A stretch of DNA of 64,000 nt from JABJOR01 sp965602485 (GCA_965602485.1 CBFCYM010000002.1:372001-436000); one strand, 5' to 3'; shown: positions 16,909-26,613, numbered from the stretch's first letter. The notes: generated from the sequence alone by a model not told the origin. Program-made: numbers and translations.

Positions 16909-18165
16909 GTGAAGAAGTATTCCATCTTCAGTCTAGCGCGAAACGCACTGGATTATCATGAGAACTGGACAGAGGCATGGCGTAGTCCTGAGCCCAAGTC
17001 CGAATATGATGTCATTATCATTGGCGGCGGTGGCCACGGCCTCGCCACGGCTTATTACCTGGCCAAGGAACACGGCATCACCAATATGGCGGTGGTTGAG
17101 AAGGGCTGGCTGGCTGGCGGCAACGTGGCGCGTAACACCACCATCGTGCGCTCAAACTACGCCATCGAGGGCAACGCCCACTTCTATGAAAAGGGCATGG
17201 ATCTGTGGCGCACCATGTCGCAGGACCTGAACTACAATGCCATGTTCAGTCCGCGCGGTGTGATTAATGTCGCGCACAACGATCCGCAGGTTGATGCCTT
17301 CCAGCGCCGTGGCAACGCCATGCGCCTGAACGGTATTGACGCCGAATGGTTAAGCCTTGAAGAGGTCAAGAAACGCGCGCCTATGCTCAACACGTCGCGC
17401 AATGCTCGTTTCCCGATCCTTGGCGGGCTGTGTCAGCCGCTGGCTGGTACCGCGCGCCATGACGCCGTGGCATGGGGCTATGCCCGTCAGGCCGACAGCT
17501 ATGGCATTGATATTATCCAGAACTGCGAAGTCACTGGCATGAACATCGAGCAGGGCCGCATTACCGGCGTGCAGACCACCAAGGGTGTCATCAAGGCAGC
17601 CAAGGTCGGTGTCGCAGTGGCGGGTCATTCCTCGCCGGTGTTCCAGATGGCTGGCATGCGCCTGCCCATGGAAGCGCACCTGTTGCAGGCTATGGTGACC
17701 GAACCGGTTAAACCGTTGCTTGATACGGTCATCACGTCCGGTGCTGCGCACTGCTACATCAGTCAGTCCGATAAGGGCGAGATGGTGTTCGGCGGGGATA
17801 TCGACTTTTACAATTCCTACGCCCAGCGCGGCAACTACGCCAATATCGAGCACGTCGTTGCGGCGGCTTGCGAACTGTTCCCCGTACTCAGCCGTTTGAA
17901 GCTGATGCGCACCTGGGGCGGCATCATGGATATGTCCATGGACGGCAGCCCGATCATTGGCAAGACGCCTGTTGATGGCCTCTATATCAATGCCGGTTGG
18001 TGCTACGGCGGTTTCAAGGCCACCCCGGCTTCGGGTTGGACCTTTGCCCACACCATCGCCCAGGACCGTCCGCACGCGCTCAACGAATGCTTCTCGCTTG
18101 ATCGTTTTGAAACCGGTCATGTACTCGACGAAAAAGGCATGGGTCCCATGCCTAAAGCCCACTGA
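16909..18165 (+). CDS. soxB: heterotetrameric sarcosine oxidase beta subunit (or N-methylglutamate dehydrogenase homologue)
   Basis: 418 residues. FAD motif IIGGGGHG at about 37-44. His184 in GTARHDAVAWGYAR lies in the segment that holds covalent FMN in family members. KYSIFSLARNALDYHENW is the conserved opening. I choose GTG at 16909 because AGGGGACAG is correctly spaced before it; an in-frame ATG lies 15 bases upstream. It forms an operon with SoxD-, SoxA- and SoxG-type subunits. The complex oxidises sarcosine to glycine and methylene-tetrahydrofolate. The MgdABCD complex for N-methylglutamate has the same architecture and cannot be excluded (see findings). Confidence 0.88.
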   Translation: MKKYSIFSLARNALDYHENWTEAWRSPEPKSEYDVIIIGGGGHGLATAYYLAKEHGITNMAVVEKGWLAGGNVARNTTIVRSNYAIEGNAHFYEKGMDLWRTMSQDLNYNAMFSPRGVINVAHNDPQVDAFQRRGNAMRLNGIDAEWLSLEEVKKRAPMLNTSRNARFPILGGLCQPLAGTARHDAVAWGYARQADSYGIDIIQNCEVTGMNIEQGRITGVQTTKGVIKAAKVGVAVAGHSSPVFQMAGMRLPMEAHLLQAMVTEPVKPLLDTVITSGAAHCYISQSDKGEMVFGGDIDFYNSYAQRGNYANIEHVVAAACELFPVLSRLKLMRTWGGIMDMSMDGSPIIGKTPVDGLYINAGWCYGGFKATPASGWTFAHTIAQDRPHALNECFSLDRFETGHVLDEKGMGPMPKAH

Positions 18166-18181
18166 CGGAAGGAACCAGGTT

Positions 18182-18460
18182 ATGTTGATCAAATGTCCCT
18201 GGTGCGGCGAGCGTTCGCTGGCAGAATTCTCCTATCAAGGAGACGCCACCGTGGAGCGTCCCGCCGATCCTGCTGCCGTCAGCGACGCTGAATGGCACGA
18301 ATTTGTTTATCTGCGTGACGACCCCAAGGGCTGGCACGATGAAATCTGGCACCATATTCAGGGCTGCCGGAAACACTTCAAGGCGCGGCGTAACACCGTG
18401 ACTCATGAAATTGCCGATACCGCGCCCATGACCGGCGCGTTGCAGGGAGGTGACAAATGA
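18182..18460 (+). CDS. soxD: sarcosine oxidase delta subunit (zinc-binding)
   Basis: 92 residues. Cys5 and Cys8 (KCPWC) plus a later His/Cys cluster (HHIQGCRKHF) form the zinc site typical of the delta subunit. A GAAGGAA ribosome-binding site precedes the ATG, 16 bases after soxB. The stop codon overlaps the soxA start (ATGA). Its role in the complex is structural. Confidence 0.9.
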   Translation: MLIKCPWCGERSLAEFSYQGDATVERPADPAAVSDAEWHEFVYLRDDPKGWHDEIWHHIQGCRKHFKARRNTVTHEIADTAPMTGALQGGDK

Positions 18461-21453
18461 GCCAGTCCCATCGCACAACTGAGGGTGGCCGTATCGACCG
18501 CTCTCAACGCCTTATGTTCAACTTTAACGGCAAACGTTACTGGGGTTACAAGGGCGATACGCTGGCTTCAGCTTTGCTTGCCAATGGCGTGCACCTGATC
18601 GCACGTAGCTTCAAGTACCACCGTCCACGCGGCATCATGGCAGCCGGGGCCGAAGATCCCTGCGGCATGGTGCAGTTGCGCGAAGGTGAGCGCACCGAGC
18701 CAAACATCCGCGCCACGCAGGTCGAATTGTACGACGGGCTGGTTGCCAACAGCCAGAACTGCTGGCCGTCGGTGAACTTTGACGTCAATTCCGTCAATAA
18801 CCTGTTCAATCGTCTGATGCCGGGCGGGTTCTATTACAAAACGTTCATGTGGCCGCGTTTCATGTGGATGACCTACGAAGAGATCATCCGTCATGCCGCC
18901 GGTATGGGCAAAGCCCCGACTGAGCGTGATCCTGATCGCTATGAACACATGCATGCCCATTGTGACGTGCTGGTGGTCGGTGCCGGGCCTGCCGGTTTGA
19001 TGGCGGCCAAATCCGCTGCTGCCAGTGGTGCACGCGTCATGATCGCCGATGAGAACACCGAATTCGGTGGTGCCTTGCGCGGTCGCAACGAGACCATTGG
19101 CGGCAAGCCTGCCATGGACTGGGTTGCTGAGGTTCGTGCCGAACTGGACGCCATGGACGATGTGACGGTCCTGCGGCGTACCACGGTGGCGAGCTATTAT
19201 GACCACAACATGCTGGTGCTCAATGAACACACCGGCGACCATTTGCCAACGGCGGACGGCTTTGTGCCGCGTCAGCGCAACTGGAAAGTCTGGGCCAAGC
19301 AGGTTGTGCTTGCCACAGGTTCCATTGAACGCCCCATGGTATTCGGTAACAACGATCTGCCCGGTGTCATGCTGACATCGGCTGCGGCAACTTATGCCAA
19401 TCAGTACGGCGTACTGCCGGGTCGCAACGCCGTGATCTTTGCCAATAATGACTCGGCCTATCAGGCCGCTGCCGATATGAACGATGCAGGTATCCGTATC
19501 GCGGCAATGGTTGATAACCGCAAAGAAGCCTCGCCGGTTGCCGATCTGGTAACCAGCCGCGGTATTCCGGTGTTTAACAATCATGTGGTCTTTGCGGCCA
19601 TGGGCGGCAAGCACGTCAAGGGCGTCGAGATCATGGCGCTCAACGATGCGGGCGATCATCTTGTCGGCAGCCACATCAAGATCGATTGCGATCTGCTGTG
19701 CATGTCGGGTGGCTGGACGCCGAGCGTTCATCTGTTCTCTCAGGCGCGTGGCAAACTGCGTTGGGATGAAGACCTGACCACGTTCGTACCTGACGTGTCG
19801 TTCCAGCAGGAACGTTCCGCCGGTGCGTGCAAGGCATCCTTTGGTTTGGCCGATTGTCTGAAAGACGGTGCAAAGGCCGGAGCCGAGGCCGCTGTTACTG
19901 CCGGGTTCGAAGGCACAAAAGCACCCAAGGCACCCAAGGCGGACAACGCTGGTATGGGCACCCTGCGCGCCATGTGGCGCGTCCCGCAGCCGCCGCACAA
20001 TCACATCAAACGCTTCATCGATTTTCAGGATGACGTGGCGTCGAGCGATGTCGAACTGGCCGCACGTGAGGGCTACCGTTCGGTCGAGCACACCAAGCGT
20101 TACACCACGTTGGGCATGGGCACCGATCAGGGCAAGACATCCAACATCAATGGTCTGGCAATTCTGGCCGAAGAAGTCGGCAAGCCGGTACCAGAGGTCG
20201 GCCACACCACGTTCCGCCCACCTTATACGGGCATGACCATGGGTGCGATCACCGGTGTTGAACGCGGCCATCACTTCTCGCCAACGCGCCGCTCGGCACT
20301 GCATGACTGGCACGCCGAAGCTGGTGCAACCTTTGTCGCGGCGGGTATGTGGATGCGTCCGCAGTACTATCAGAAGCACGGCGAAAGCATGTGGGATGCG
20401 ATCTACCGCGAAACCACGCACGTGCGGACCCATGTCGGTATGTTCGATGTCTCGCCACTGGGCAAGATCGATATTCAGGGCCCCGACGCAGCAGACTTCC
20501 TGAACCGTTGCTACATCAACGGCTTTGCCAAGTTGCCTGTCGGCAAGTGCCGCTACGGCGTGATGCTGCGTGAAGACGGCATGGTGTTTGACGATGGCAC
20601 CACGTCACGCCTGAGCGAAAACCACTTCATGATGACCACCACCACGGCCAAGGCCGCACCGGTGTTGCAGCAGCTTGAATACCTGCTCGATGTGGTCTGG
20701 CCTGAACTTGACGTACACGTTGTCTCGGTCACCGAGGAATGGTGCGGCATGGCCGTCGCCGGTCCGAAGAGCCGTGAACTGTTGTCGCGGGTCTGTGACA
20801 TCGACATGTCCAACGAGAGCGTACCCTTCATGGGCGTACGGGAAGCCAATATCTGTGGCGTTCCGGGGCGTATCTACCGTATCAGCTTTTCGGGCGAACT
20901 GGCCTACGAAGTTGGCGTGCCGTCCGATTGGGGACGCCATGTGTGGGAAGGCCTGATGGAAGCGGGCGAGGACCTCAAGGTCGCGCCTTATGGTACAGAG
21001 GCCATGTCCATCCTGCGTATCGAGAAGGGCCATATTGTTGGTGCCGAGCTTAATGGCCGTACCACGGCGGGCGATCTCGGTTTCGGCGGCATGCTGTCGA
21101 GCAAGAAGGCCTTCATCGGTCAACGCTCGCTGAGCAAACCTGCGCTGAACGATCCCGAGCGTAAGCAGCTTGTCGGGCTCAAATCCGTTGATGGGCAAAC
21201 CCGCATCCCGCGTGGCGCACAGATCGTTGCGGCACCGGCTGCACAGACACCGGTTCATATGCTCGGCGAGGTTACGTCCAATTGCTATAGCCCGAACATG
21301 AAGGAATTCATTGGTCTGGGTATTGTCAAAAACGGGCCTGAGCGTATTGGTGAACGGCTCTGGGCTGTTTCACCGCTGACCAAAGATTATGTCGAGGTCG
21401 AACTGTGCAGTCCGCACTTCGTTGATCCTGAAGGGGAGAGAGTCCGTGGCTGA
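18457..21453 (+). CDS. soxA: sarcosine oxidase alpha subunit
   Basis: 998 residues, the family length. An N-terminal ferredoxin-like fold domain (RLMFNFNGKRYWGYKGDTLASALLANGV) is followed by an NAD-binding Rossmann domain (VVGAGPAGLMAAKSAAASG starting near 172). From about 620 to the end there is a GcvT-like folate domain. In the complex this subunit binds NAD+ and tetrahydrofolate and accepts the methylene unit. It overlaps soxD by four bases and soxG by eight. Confidence 0.93.
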   Translation: MSQSHRTTEGGRIDRSQRLMFNFNGKRYWGYKGDTLASALLANGVHLIARSFKYHRPRGIMAAGAEDPCGMVQLREGERTEPNIRATQVELYDGLVANSQNCWPSVNFDVNSVNNLFNRLMPGGFYYKTFMWPRFMWMTYEEIIRHAAGMGKAPTERDPDRYEHMHAHCDVLVVGAGPAGLMAAKSAAASGARVMIADENTEFGGALRGRNETIGGKPAMDWVAEVRAELDAMDDVTVLRRTTVASYYDHNMLVLNEHTGDHLPTADGFVPRQRNWKVWAKQVVLATGSIERPMVFGNNDLPGVMLTSAAATYANQYGVLPGRNAVIFANNDSAYQAAADMNDAGIRIAAMVDNRKEASPVADLVTSRGIPVFNNHVVFAAMGGKHVKGVEIMALNDAGDHLVGSHIKIDCDLLCMSGGWTPSVHLFSQARGKLRWDEDLTTFVPDVSFQQERSAGACKASFGLADCLKDGAKAGAEAAVTAGFEGTKAPKAPKADNAGMGTLRAMWRVPQPPHNHIKRFIDFQDDVASSDVELAAREGYRSVEHTKRYTTLGMGTDQGKTSNINGLAILAEEVGKPVPEVGHTTFRPPYTGMTMGAITGVERGHHFSPTRRSALHDWHAEAGATFVAAGMWMRPQYYQKHGESMWDAIYRETTHVRTHVGMFDVSPLGKIDIQGPDAADFLNRCYINGFAKLPVGKCRYGVMLREDGMVFDDGTTSRLSENHFMMTTTTAKAAPVLQQLEYLLDVVWPELDVHVVSVTEEWCGMAVAGPKSRELLSRVCDIDMSNESVPFMGVREANICGVPGRIYRISFSGELAYEVGVPSDWGRHVWEGLMEAGEDLKVAPYGTEAMSILRIEKGHIVGAELNGRTTAGDLGFGGMLSSKKAFIGQRSLSKPALNDPERKQLVGLKSVDGQTRIPRGAQIVAAPAAQTPVHMLGEVTSNCYSPNMKEFIGLGIVKNGPERIGERLWAVSPLTKDYVEVELCSPHFVDPEGERVRG

Positions 21454-22063
21454 TATGATTGAACGCCGCTCGGCGCTGACCAATAGCTACACACCCGGCG
21501 TGCATGGCGCTGATGTCGCCGGTGGTCCCGGTGTCACACTGGCCGAACGCCGTCCGCTGAGCATTGTCCATATCGCGGGCAAGGCTGATAACGCGGCATT
21601 TGCCGCTGGTGTAAAAAAAGCCTGTGGCTGTGCATTACCGACCGAGCCGGGCAGCATTGCCACGGCTGGTGATCTGTCACTGATCTGGCTGGCGCCGACG
21701 CGCTGGCTGGCGGTTGCATCTGATCGTGGTGCCGGTGTGCTGGAAGTTGGACTGCGTGATGCCTGTGGCGATGCTGGTGCGATTATCGACGTCAGTCAGG
21801 GCCGCACCGTGATCCGTATTTCCGGCGCCCATGCCCGCACCGTGCTGATGAAGGGTGCGCCGCTGGATTTCCATGCAAAGGTCTTCACCCCGGGTCGTGC
21901 GGCACAAAGCGCGATCTCGCAATGTGGCGTGTTGCTCGCCTGTGTGGATGAGAACACGTTCGACATGTACGTGCTGCGCGGCTTTGGCCAGCACATGTGG
22001 GAATGGACTTGTGACGCCGCCGGTGAGTTCGGCTACGAAGTGAGTGAAACCGTATCGTCCTGA
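21446..22063 (+). CDS. soxG: sarcosine oxidase gamma subunit
   Basis: 205 residues from GTG 21446, preceded by AAGGGGAGAG and overlapping the soxA stop in GTGGCTGA. The sequence has the GcvT/YgfZ-like fold features of SoxG, such as DLSLIWLAPTRWLAV and VDVSQGRTVIRISG-like IDVSQGRTVIRISGAHAR. Fourth gene of the soxBDAG-order operon. No glyA or folate genes follow, unlike many sarcosine oxidase operons. Confidence 0.88.
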   Translation: MADMIERRSALTNSYTPGVHGADVAGGPGVTLAERRPLSIVHIAGKADNAAFAAGVKKACGCALPTEPGSIATAGDLSLIWLAPTRWLAVASDRGAGVLEVGLRDACGDAGAIIDVSQGRTVIRISGAHARTVLMKGAPLDFHAKVFTPGRAAQSAISQCGVLLACVDENTFDMYVLRGFGQHMWEWTCDAAGEFGYEVSETVSS

Positions 22064-22099
22064 TTGTTTTGGTCAATCGGGGCCATACGGGTTCTCCTG

Positions 22100-22134
22100 A
22101 AAAGCGGACAGTTTATCTGTCCGCTTTTTCTTTA
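22100..22134 (+). terminator. Rho-independent terminator of the sox operon
   Basis: AAAAGCGGACAG pairs with CTGTCCGCTTTT around a TTTAT loop and runs into TTTTTCTTT, about 35 bases after soxG. Confidence 0.88.
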
Positions 22135-22209
22135 CGTGGCAGTCGGACTGATCGCGCACTATGATGCGTGCCGATATTCGCCAACATAAACCAGCACGGT
22201 AGAAAACGG

Positions 22210-22962
22210 ATGATCTCTTTCGACGATCCCATGACTTTGTCACTGATGGCTGCGGTGCTGCTGCTGGCGGGGTTCGTCAAGGGTGTGGTCGGACTTGGCC
22301 TGCCACTGGTGGTGGTCGGGCTGATGACCATTTTCCTGCCGGTCAAGGACGTGCTTGGTGTGCTGATTCTGCCGCTGGTCGTGACCAACGTCTGGCAGGT
22401 CGTTGAGGTGCGCGGCAATCTGGAACCGCTCAAGCGGTTCTGGCCCATGCTGCTGACCATGATGATCGGCCTCGCTTTGGGTGCGCAATTGCTCGCCACA
22501 CTGGAAACCCGATACCTTTATGGCATTGTTGGAACCATGGTGACGGTGTTTACCTCGCTTAGCTTCCTGCACCCGACCATGCGCCTTGATCCCAAATACA
22601 AGACCCCGGTCGGTATGGGCATCGGCGCGCTGGCCGGTGCGTGTGGCGGGGTGGCCGGTATCTGGGGGCCGCCGATCAGCATGTACCTGATTGCGCTCGA
22701 TCTGAAAAAGGATGAATTTATCGGCACGGTTGGGCTGATCTGGTTTCTTGGCGCAATCCCGCTTGGAATTTTCTATACACTCAATGGCATTGTCGGGACG
22801 CACAACGTGCTCTATTCGCTGGCAGGCTGTGTGCCCGCCGTGGCCGGTCTATTGGTCGGCCAGCGTATCCGCCGCCGTATTCCACAGGAATCGTTTCGCC
22901 GGGTGCTCATGGGTACGCTGTTTATCATCGGACTGAACCTGATCCGCCGCGCGGTGTTCTAG
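22210..22962 (+). CDS. TauE/SafE-family membrane exporter
   Basis: About 250 residues with roughly eight hydrophobic segments and the internal-repeat look of TauE/SafE (LLLAGFVKGVVGLGLPLVVVG near the start, GACGGVAGIWGPPISMYLI in the second half). Members export sulfite or related organic anions. With xsc 9 kb upstream a role in sulfite release is attractive but unproven. I start at ATG 22210; a GTG at 22168 is in frame. It precedes AzlC/AzlD-like genes with 2-base and 4-base junctions, one operon. Confidence 0.82.
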   Translation: MISFDDPMTLSLMAAVLLLAGFVKGVVGLGLPLVVVGLMTIFLPVKDVLGVLILPLVVTNVWQVVEVRGNLEPLKRFWPMLLTMMIGLALGAQLLATLETRYLYGIVGTMVTVFTSLSFLHPTMRLDPKYKTPVGMGIGALAGACGGVAGIWGPPISMYLIALDLKKDEFIGTVGLIWFLGAIPLGIFYTLNGIVGTHNVLYSLAGCVPAVAGLLVGQRIRRRIPQESFRRVLMGTLFIIGLNLIRRAVF

Positions 22963-22964
22963 GC

Positions 22965-23702
22965 ATGGCTGAGGAGAATACCAATCCTGACTCTGCACGC
23001 GCGCGGCGACGTGGCGCGCGTGATGCCGTGGGCATGCCGGTGCTGGTGCTGTTTGCCTCGATGATGGGATTTGGTTCACTGGCGCGTGCCAGTGGTCTGG
23101 ATGTCTGGCTGACCATTGCCACCACGGTCGGTATCTGGGGCCTGCCCGGTCAGATGATCATGGCCGAGATGTTGGCCGCCGGGGCACCGATTTTCGCTAT
23201 TGCGGCGGGTGTGGCGGCAGCCAATGCGCGTTTCCTGCCCATGACGCTGGCTGTTACGCCGTATCTCAGCGGCTGGCGCACTACATGGCCGCGCCGTTTG
23301 TTGCTTGCGCAGTTCATCACCTTGACGCCGTGGGTAGCGGCGCTACAGAAATTTCCCACCATGCATCAGGAAGAACGCGTGCCCTATTACGCCGGGTTCT
23401 CTGCGGTATGTCTGGTTGGAGCGGTGATTGGTACGACGTTGGGTCATGTGCTGTCAGGCGTGTTGCCTGCGCCGCTGACCCTGAGCCTTGTATTCCTCAG
23501 CCCGGCGTTCTTCGCCATGATCTTTGCCGATGTGCGCCACCGCGCCGGGGTGATGTCGTTGCTGATCGGTGCGGCCATGGGGCCGCCCATGCATATGGCG
23601 TCGCCTGACTGGGGCATTCCAGTCACTGGTTTGCTGGCGGGCAGTCTGGCTTTTGGCATTGATCATGTGCTGCGCTCACGCGCGCAGGGCGGTGATATAT
23701 GA
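22965..23702 (+). CDS. azlC: AzlC-family branched-chain amino acid exporter large subunit
   Basis: 245 residues with several membrane segments; conserved AzlC features include SMMGFGSLARASGL and LPGQMIMAEMLAAGA near the N-terminal third. AzlC/AzlD pairs export branched-chain amino acids or analogues. It overlaps azlD by four bases (ATGA), which supports a two-component carrier. The substrate here is unknown. Confidence 0.85.
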   Translation: MAEENTNPDSARARRRGARDAVGMPVLVLFASMMGFGSLARASGLDVWLTIATTVGIWGLPGQMIMAEMLAAGAPIFAIAAGVAAANARFLPMTLAVTPYLSGWRTTWPRRLLLAQFITLTPWVAALQKFPTMHQEERVPYYAGFSAVCLVGAVIGTTLGHVLSGVLPAPLTLSLVFLSPAFFAMIFADVRHRAGVMSLLIGAAMGPPMHMASPDWGIPVTGLLAGSLAFGIDHVLRSRAQGGDI

Positions 23703-24040
23703 GTTACACATGGCTCATCATGGTTGTCGCGGTGTCGGTGCTGTCGACCTACGTCTGGCGCGCTGCCGGCATGCTGATTGCCAGCCACCTGCACCCCGAC
23801 AGTGCGTTGTCGCGCTGGTTTTCCTGTGTTGCCTACGCTGTGCTGGCAGGCCTGATCGCGCGCATGATCATCCTGCCCGAAGGCGCGCTGGCCCTTGCGC
23901 CATTACCCGACAAGCTGATTGCGCTGGGTTGCGGGTTCGCTGTATTTTTTATCACCCGGCGTAATGTGGTCAGCGGCACTGCGACGGCGTTTCTGGTGTT
24001 TATGGCGATTGCCTTGGCGCGGCACCATTTTTTCTTCTAA
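23699..24040 (+). CDS. azlD: AzlD-family small subunit
   Basis: 113 residues with about four membrane segments, the size and hydropathy of AzlD. It directly follows and overlaps azlC. Confidence 0.82.
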   Translation: MSYTWLIMVVAVSVLSTYVWRAAGMLIASHLHPDSALSRWFSCVAYAVLAGLIARMIILPEGALALAPLPDKLIALGCGFAVFFITRRNVVSGTATAFLVFMAIALARHHFFF

Positions 24041-24049
24041 CGCGAAAAT

Positions 24050-24082
24050 AATTCAGGGTTATCACAGTTGACCGCCTGAATT
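24050..24082. promoter_or_regulatory. inverted repeat upstream of second dimethylglycine dehydrogenase-like gene
   Basis: AATTCAGG (24050-24057) and CCTGAATT (24075-24082) are perfect complements with a 17-base spacer, 60-90 bases before the gene start. Either an operator or a weak transcription-ending hairpin after azlD; no T-run follows. Confidence 0.4.
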
Positions 24083-24140
24083 GCATGGGCCTAGGCTCAG
24101 TCTTGTAAGCTGCCAATATTGGTGGCGAGGGAGAGCTATA

Positions 24141-26555
24141 ATGAAATCTCATGTACGGGTTGCTGTGATCGGTGGCGGTGTCGTCGGGTGTAGTGTGCTT
24201 TATCACCTGACCAAGCTGGGCTGGACGGACGTGGTGCTGATCGAGCGCTCCGAACTGACATCGGGCTCGACGTGGCACGCGGCGGGTGGATTCCATACAC
24301 TGAATTCCGATACCAACATGGCCTCTCTACAGGGATACACCATCAAGCTTTATAAAGAGCTGGAGGAAATCAGCGGACAGTCCTGTGGTCTGCATCATGT
24401 CGGCGGGATCGTTATTGCCAGTGATCGCGATCGCATGGATTACCTGCGCGCCGAGCGCGCCAAGCACCGCTATATGGGTCTCAATACGCAATTGGTCAAT
24501 CCCGAGGAGATCAAGGAGCTCTGCCCGGTCGTCAATACCGATGGCATCGTTGGCGGGCTGTACGATCCGCTCGACGGTCATTTGGACCCATCGGGCACCA
24601 CCCACGCATACGCCAAGGCGGCACGTATTCAGGGCGCGGAAATTTACCTGCGCAACCGGGTGCTTGAAATCAACCCGCGCGGCGACGCCACATGGGACGT
24701 GGTCACCGAGCAGGGCACGATCCATGCCGAGCATGTGGTCAATGCAGGCGGCCTGTGGGCGCGTGAAGTCAACGAGATGGTTGGCATCTATATGCCATTG
24801 CACCCCATGGAGCATCAGTATCTGGTAACCGATGACATTGCCGAGGTCTATGAGCGTGAGGTCGAACTACCCCACATTGTTGACCCGTCGGGCGAGAGTT
24901 ATTTCCGTCAGGAAGGTCGCGGTTTGGTGCTCGGTACTTACGAGCAGCGCTGCGACCCGTGGGCGGTCGATGGCACGCCGTGGGAATTCGGCCATGAACT
25001 GCTGGCTGATAATCTGGAGCGTATCTCGGAATCCCTCGAGATGGCCTATCACCGTTATCCGTGTCTGGCCGAGGCCGGGATCAAGACCGTCATCAACGGC
25101 CCGTTCACCTTTGCACCCGATGGCAACCCGCTGGTTGGTCCGGTGCCGGGATTGCCCGGGTACTGGAGCGCGTGTGCGGTTATGGCTGGTTTTAGTCAGG
25201 GTGGCGGCGTCGGTCTGACGCTGGCTGAATGGATGGTCGAGGGTGAGCCCTCACAAAATGTGTTCGCCATGGATGTGGCGCGGTTTGGTGATTACTGCAC
25301 CAAGCCCTATACCCGCGCCACGGTGGTGCAGAACTATCAGAAGCGCTTTGCCATTTCCTATCCCAACGAGGAACTGCCCGCAGGGCGTCCGTTCAAGACC
25401 ACCCCGGCGTATGGCATCTGGAAATCACAGAATGCGGTGTTCGGTCATATGTACGGGATGGAGGCGGTAAACTATTTCGCGCTCGAAGGCGAAGAAGCGT
25501 GTGAGACACCGAGTTTCCGGCGTTCCAATGCATTTGAAGCCGTGGGTCAGGAATGTCGCGCCGTGCGAGAGGGCGTCGGCATCAACGAGGTCCATAACTT
25601 TGGAAAATACGATGTTACGGGGCCCGGTGCCGAGAGTTGGCTGAACTATGTCATGGCCAACCGGGTGCCCGCGCAGGGCCGCATGGCGTTGACGCCTATG
25701 CTTAGTGAGCGTGGCATGCTGATCGGTGACTTTACCATGTCACGGCTTGGTCCAGAGCATATCCAGCTGACCGCATCCTACGGTTCGCAGGCCTATCATA
25801 TGCGCTGGTTTGAGGAACACCTGCCGGAAAGTGGCGTGCACGTTAAAAATGTTTCTGACACACGCATCGGCTTTCAGATCGCCGGACCACAGGCGCGTGA
25901 ACTGCTATCGCGGGTGACCCGCAGTGATGTTTCAAACGAAGCGTTCTCCTTTATGAGCGTACGCCATATGGAGGTCGGTCTGTTATCAGCCATTGTCTGC
26001 CGGGTTAGCTTTACCGGTGGTCTGGGCTATGAGATTTACGTCGAACCACAACACCAGATCGCATTGTACGAGGCGTTGAGTGCTGCGGGTGCTGTTCTGG
26101 GTCTGCGACCATTTGGCATGCGTGCCATGATGTCGCTGCGCCTGGAAAAGGGATTTGGCTCGTGGATGCGCGAATACAAGCCAGACTTTAATGCCTTTGA
26201 GACCGGTCTGGACCGCTTCATCAAGTTTCAAAAGGATGACTTTATCGGGCGGGCCGCAGCCGTCGAGCAGCGTGACAATCCGACAGTACGTAAACTGGTC
26301 ACCATGGTGGTCGATGCTGCCGACGCCGACGTGGTGGCCGATGAACCGATCTGGAAGGGTGACGAGGTCGTCGGCTTTGTGACCTCGGGCGGGTACGCGC
26401 ATTATAGCGAAAAATCCGTAGCCCTTGGGATGGTGCCTGCGGCGTTGGCTAATGATGGCGAAGCGTTTGAAATCGAAATCCTTGGCGAAAAACGCCGCGC
26501 AAACATCATAACCGAAGTGTTGTTTGATCCCGATGGCGCGCAGATGCGCGGTTAA
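24141..26555 (+). CDS. dimethylglycine/sarcosine dehydrogenase-like FAD + GcvT protein (copy 2)
   Basis: 804 residues from ATG 24141, preceded by GAGGGAGA. FAD motif IGGGVVG at 10-16; His46 in GSTWHAAGGFH is the candidate covalent-flavin residue. The GcvT-like folate domain fills the C-terminal part (GGLGYEIYVEPQHQ, LRLEKGFGSWMREYKPDF). It is clearly related to copy 1 (422-2881), but the segment after the histidine differs (AAGGFHTLNS versus AAGLVGQLRA), which hints at a different substrate. Likely one of the two acts on dimethylglycine and one on sarcosine or another N-methylated amine. Confidence 0.8.
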   Translation: MKSHVRVAVIGGGVVGCSVLYHLTKLGWTDVVLIERSELTSGSTWHAAGGFHTLNSDTNMASLQGYTIKLYKELEEISGQSCGLHHVGGIVIASDRDRMDYLRAERAKHRYMGLNTQLVNPEEIKELCPVVNTDGIVGGLYDPLDGHLDPSGTTHAYAKAARIQGAEIYLRNRVLEINPRGDATWDVVTEQGTIHAEHVVNAGGLWAREVNEMVGIYMPLHPMEHQYLVTDDIAEVYEREVELPHIVDPSGESYFRQEGRGLVLGTYEQRCDPWAVDGTPWEFGHELLADNLERISESLEMAYHRYPCLAEAGIKTVINGPFTFAPDGNPLVGPVPGLPGYWSACAVMAGFSQGGGVGLTLAEWMVEGEPSQNVFAMDVARFGDYCTKPYTRATVVQNYQKRFAISYPNEELPAGRPFKTTPAYGIWKSQNAVFGHMYGMEAVNYFALEGEEACETPSFRRSNAFEAVGQECRAVREGVGINEVHNFGKYDVTGPGAESWLNYVMANRVPAQGRMALTPMLSERGMLIGDFTMSRLGPEHIQLTASYGSQAYHMRWFEEHLPESGVHVKNVSDTRIGFQIAGPQARELLSRVTRSDVSNEAFSFMSVRHMEVGLLSAIVCRVSFTGGLGYEIYVEPQHQIALYEALSAAGAVLGLRPFGMRAMMSLRLEKGFGSWMREYKPDFNAFETGLDRFIKFQKDDFIGRAAAVEQRDNPTVRKLVTMVVDAADADVVADEPIWKGDEVVGFVTSGGYAHYSEKSVALGMVPAALANDGEAFEIEILGEKRRANIITEVLFDPDGAQMRG

Positions 26556-26582
26556 GTTCTGTCATTATACGGTTAAAAAGAA

Positions 26583-26613
26583 AATGGGCGGTCCTTAATA
26601 AAAAGGACCGCCC
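26583..26613. terminator. bidirectional terminator hairpin
   Basis: ATGGGCGGTCCTT pairs with AAGGACCGCCCAT around a short AT loop. On the minus strand it runs into TTTTCTTTTT. It ends both the flavoprotein gene (26555) and the minus-strand small gene at 26714. Confidence 0.8.

Noticed and set aside
18568..20433. Long open frame (about 620 codons) on the minus strand inside soxA
   Set aside because: Histidine- and arginine-rich shadow of the soxA coding strand, with no ribosome-binding site and no domain.
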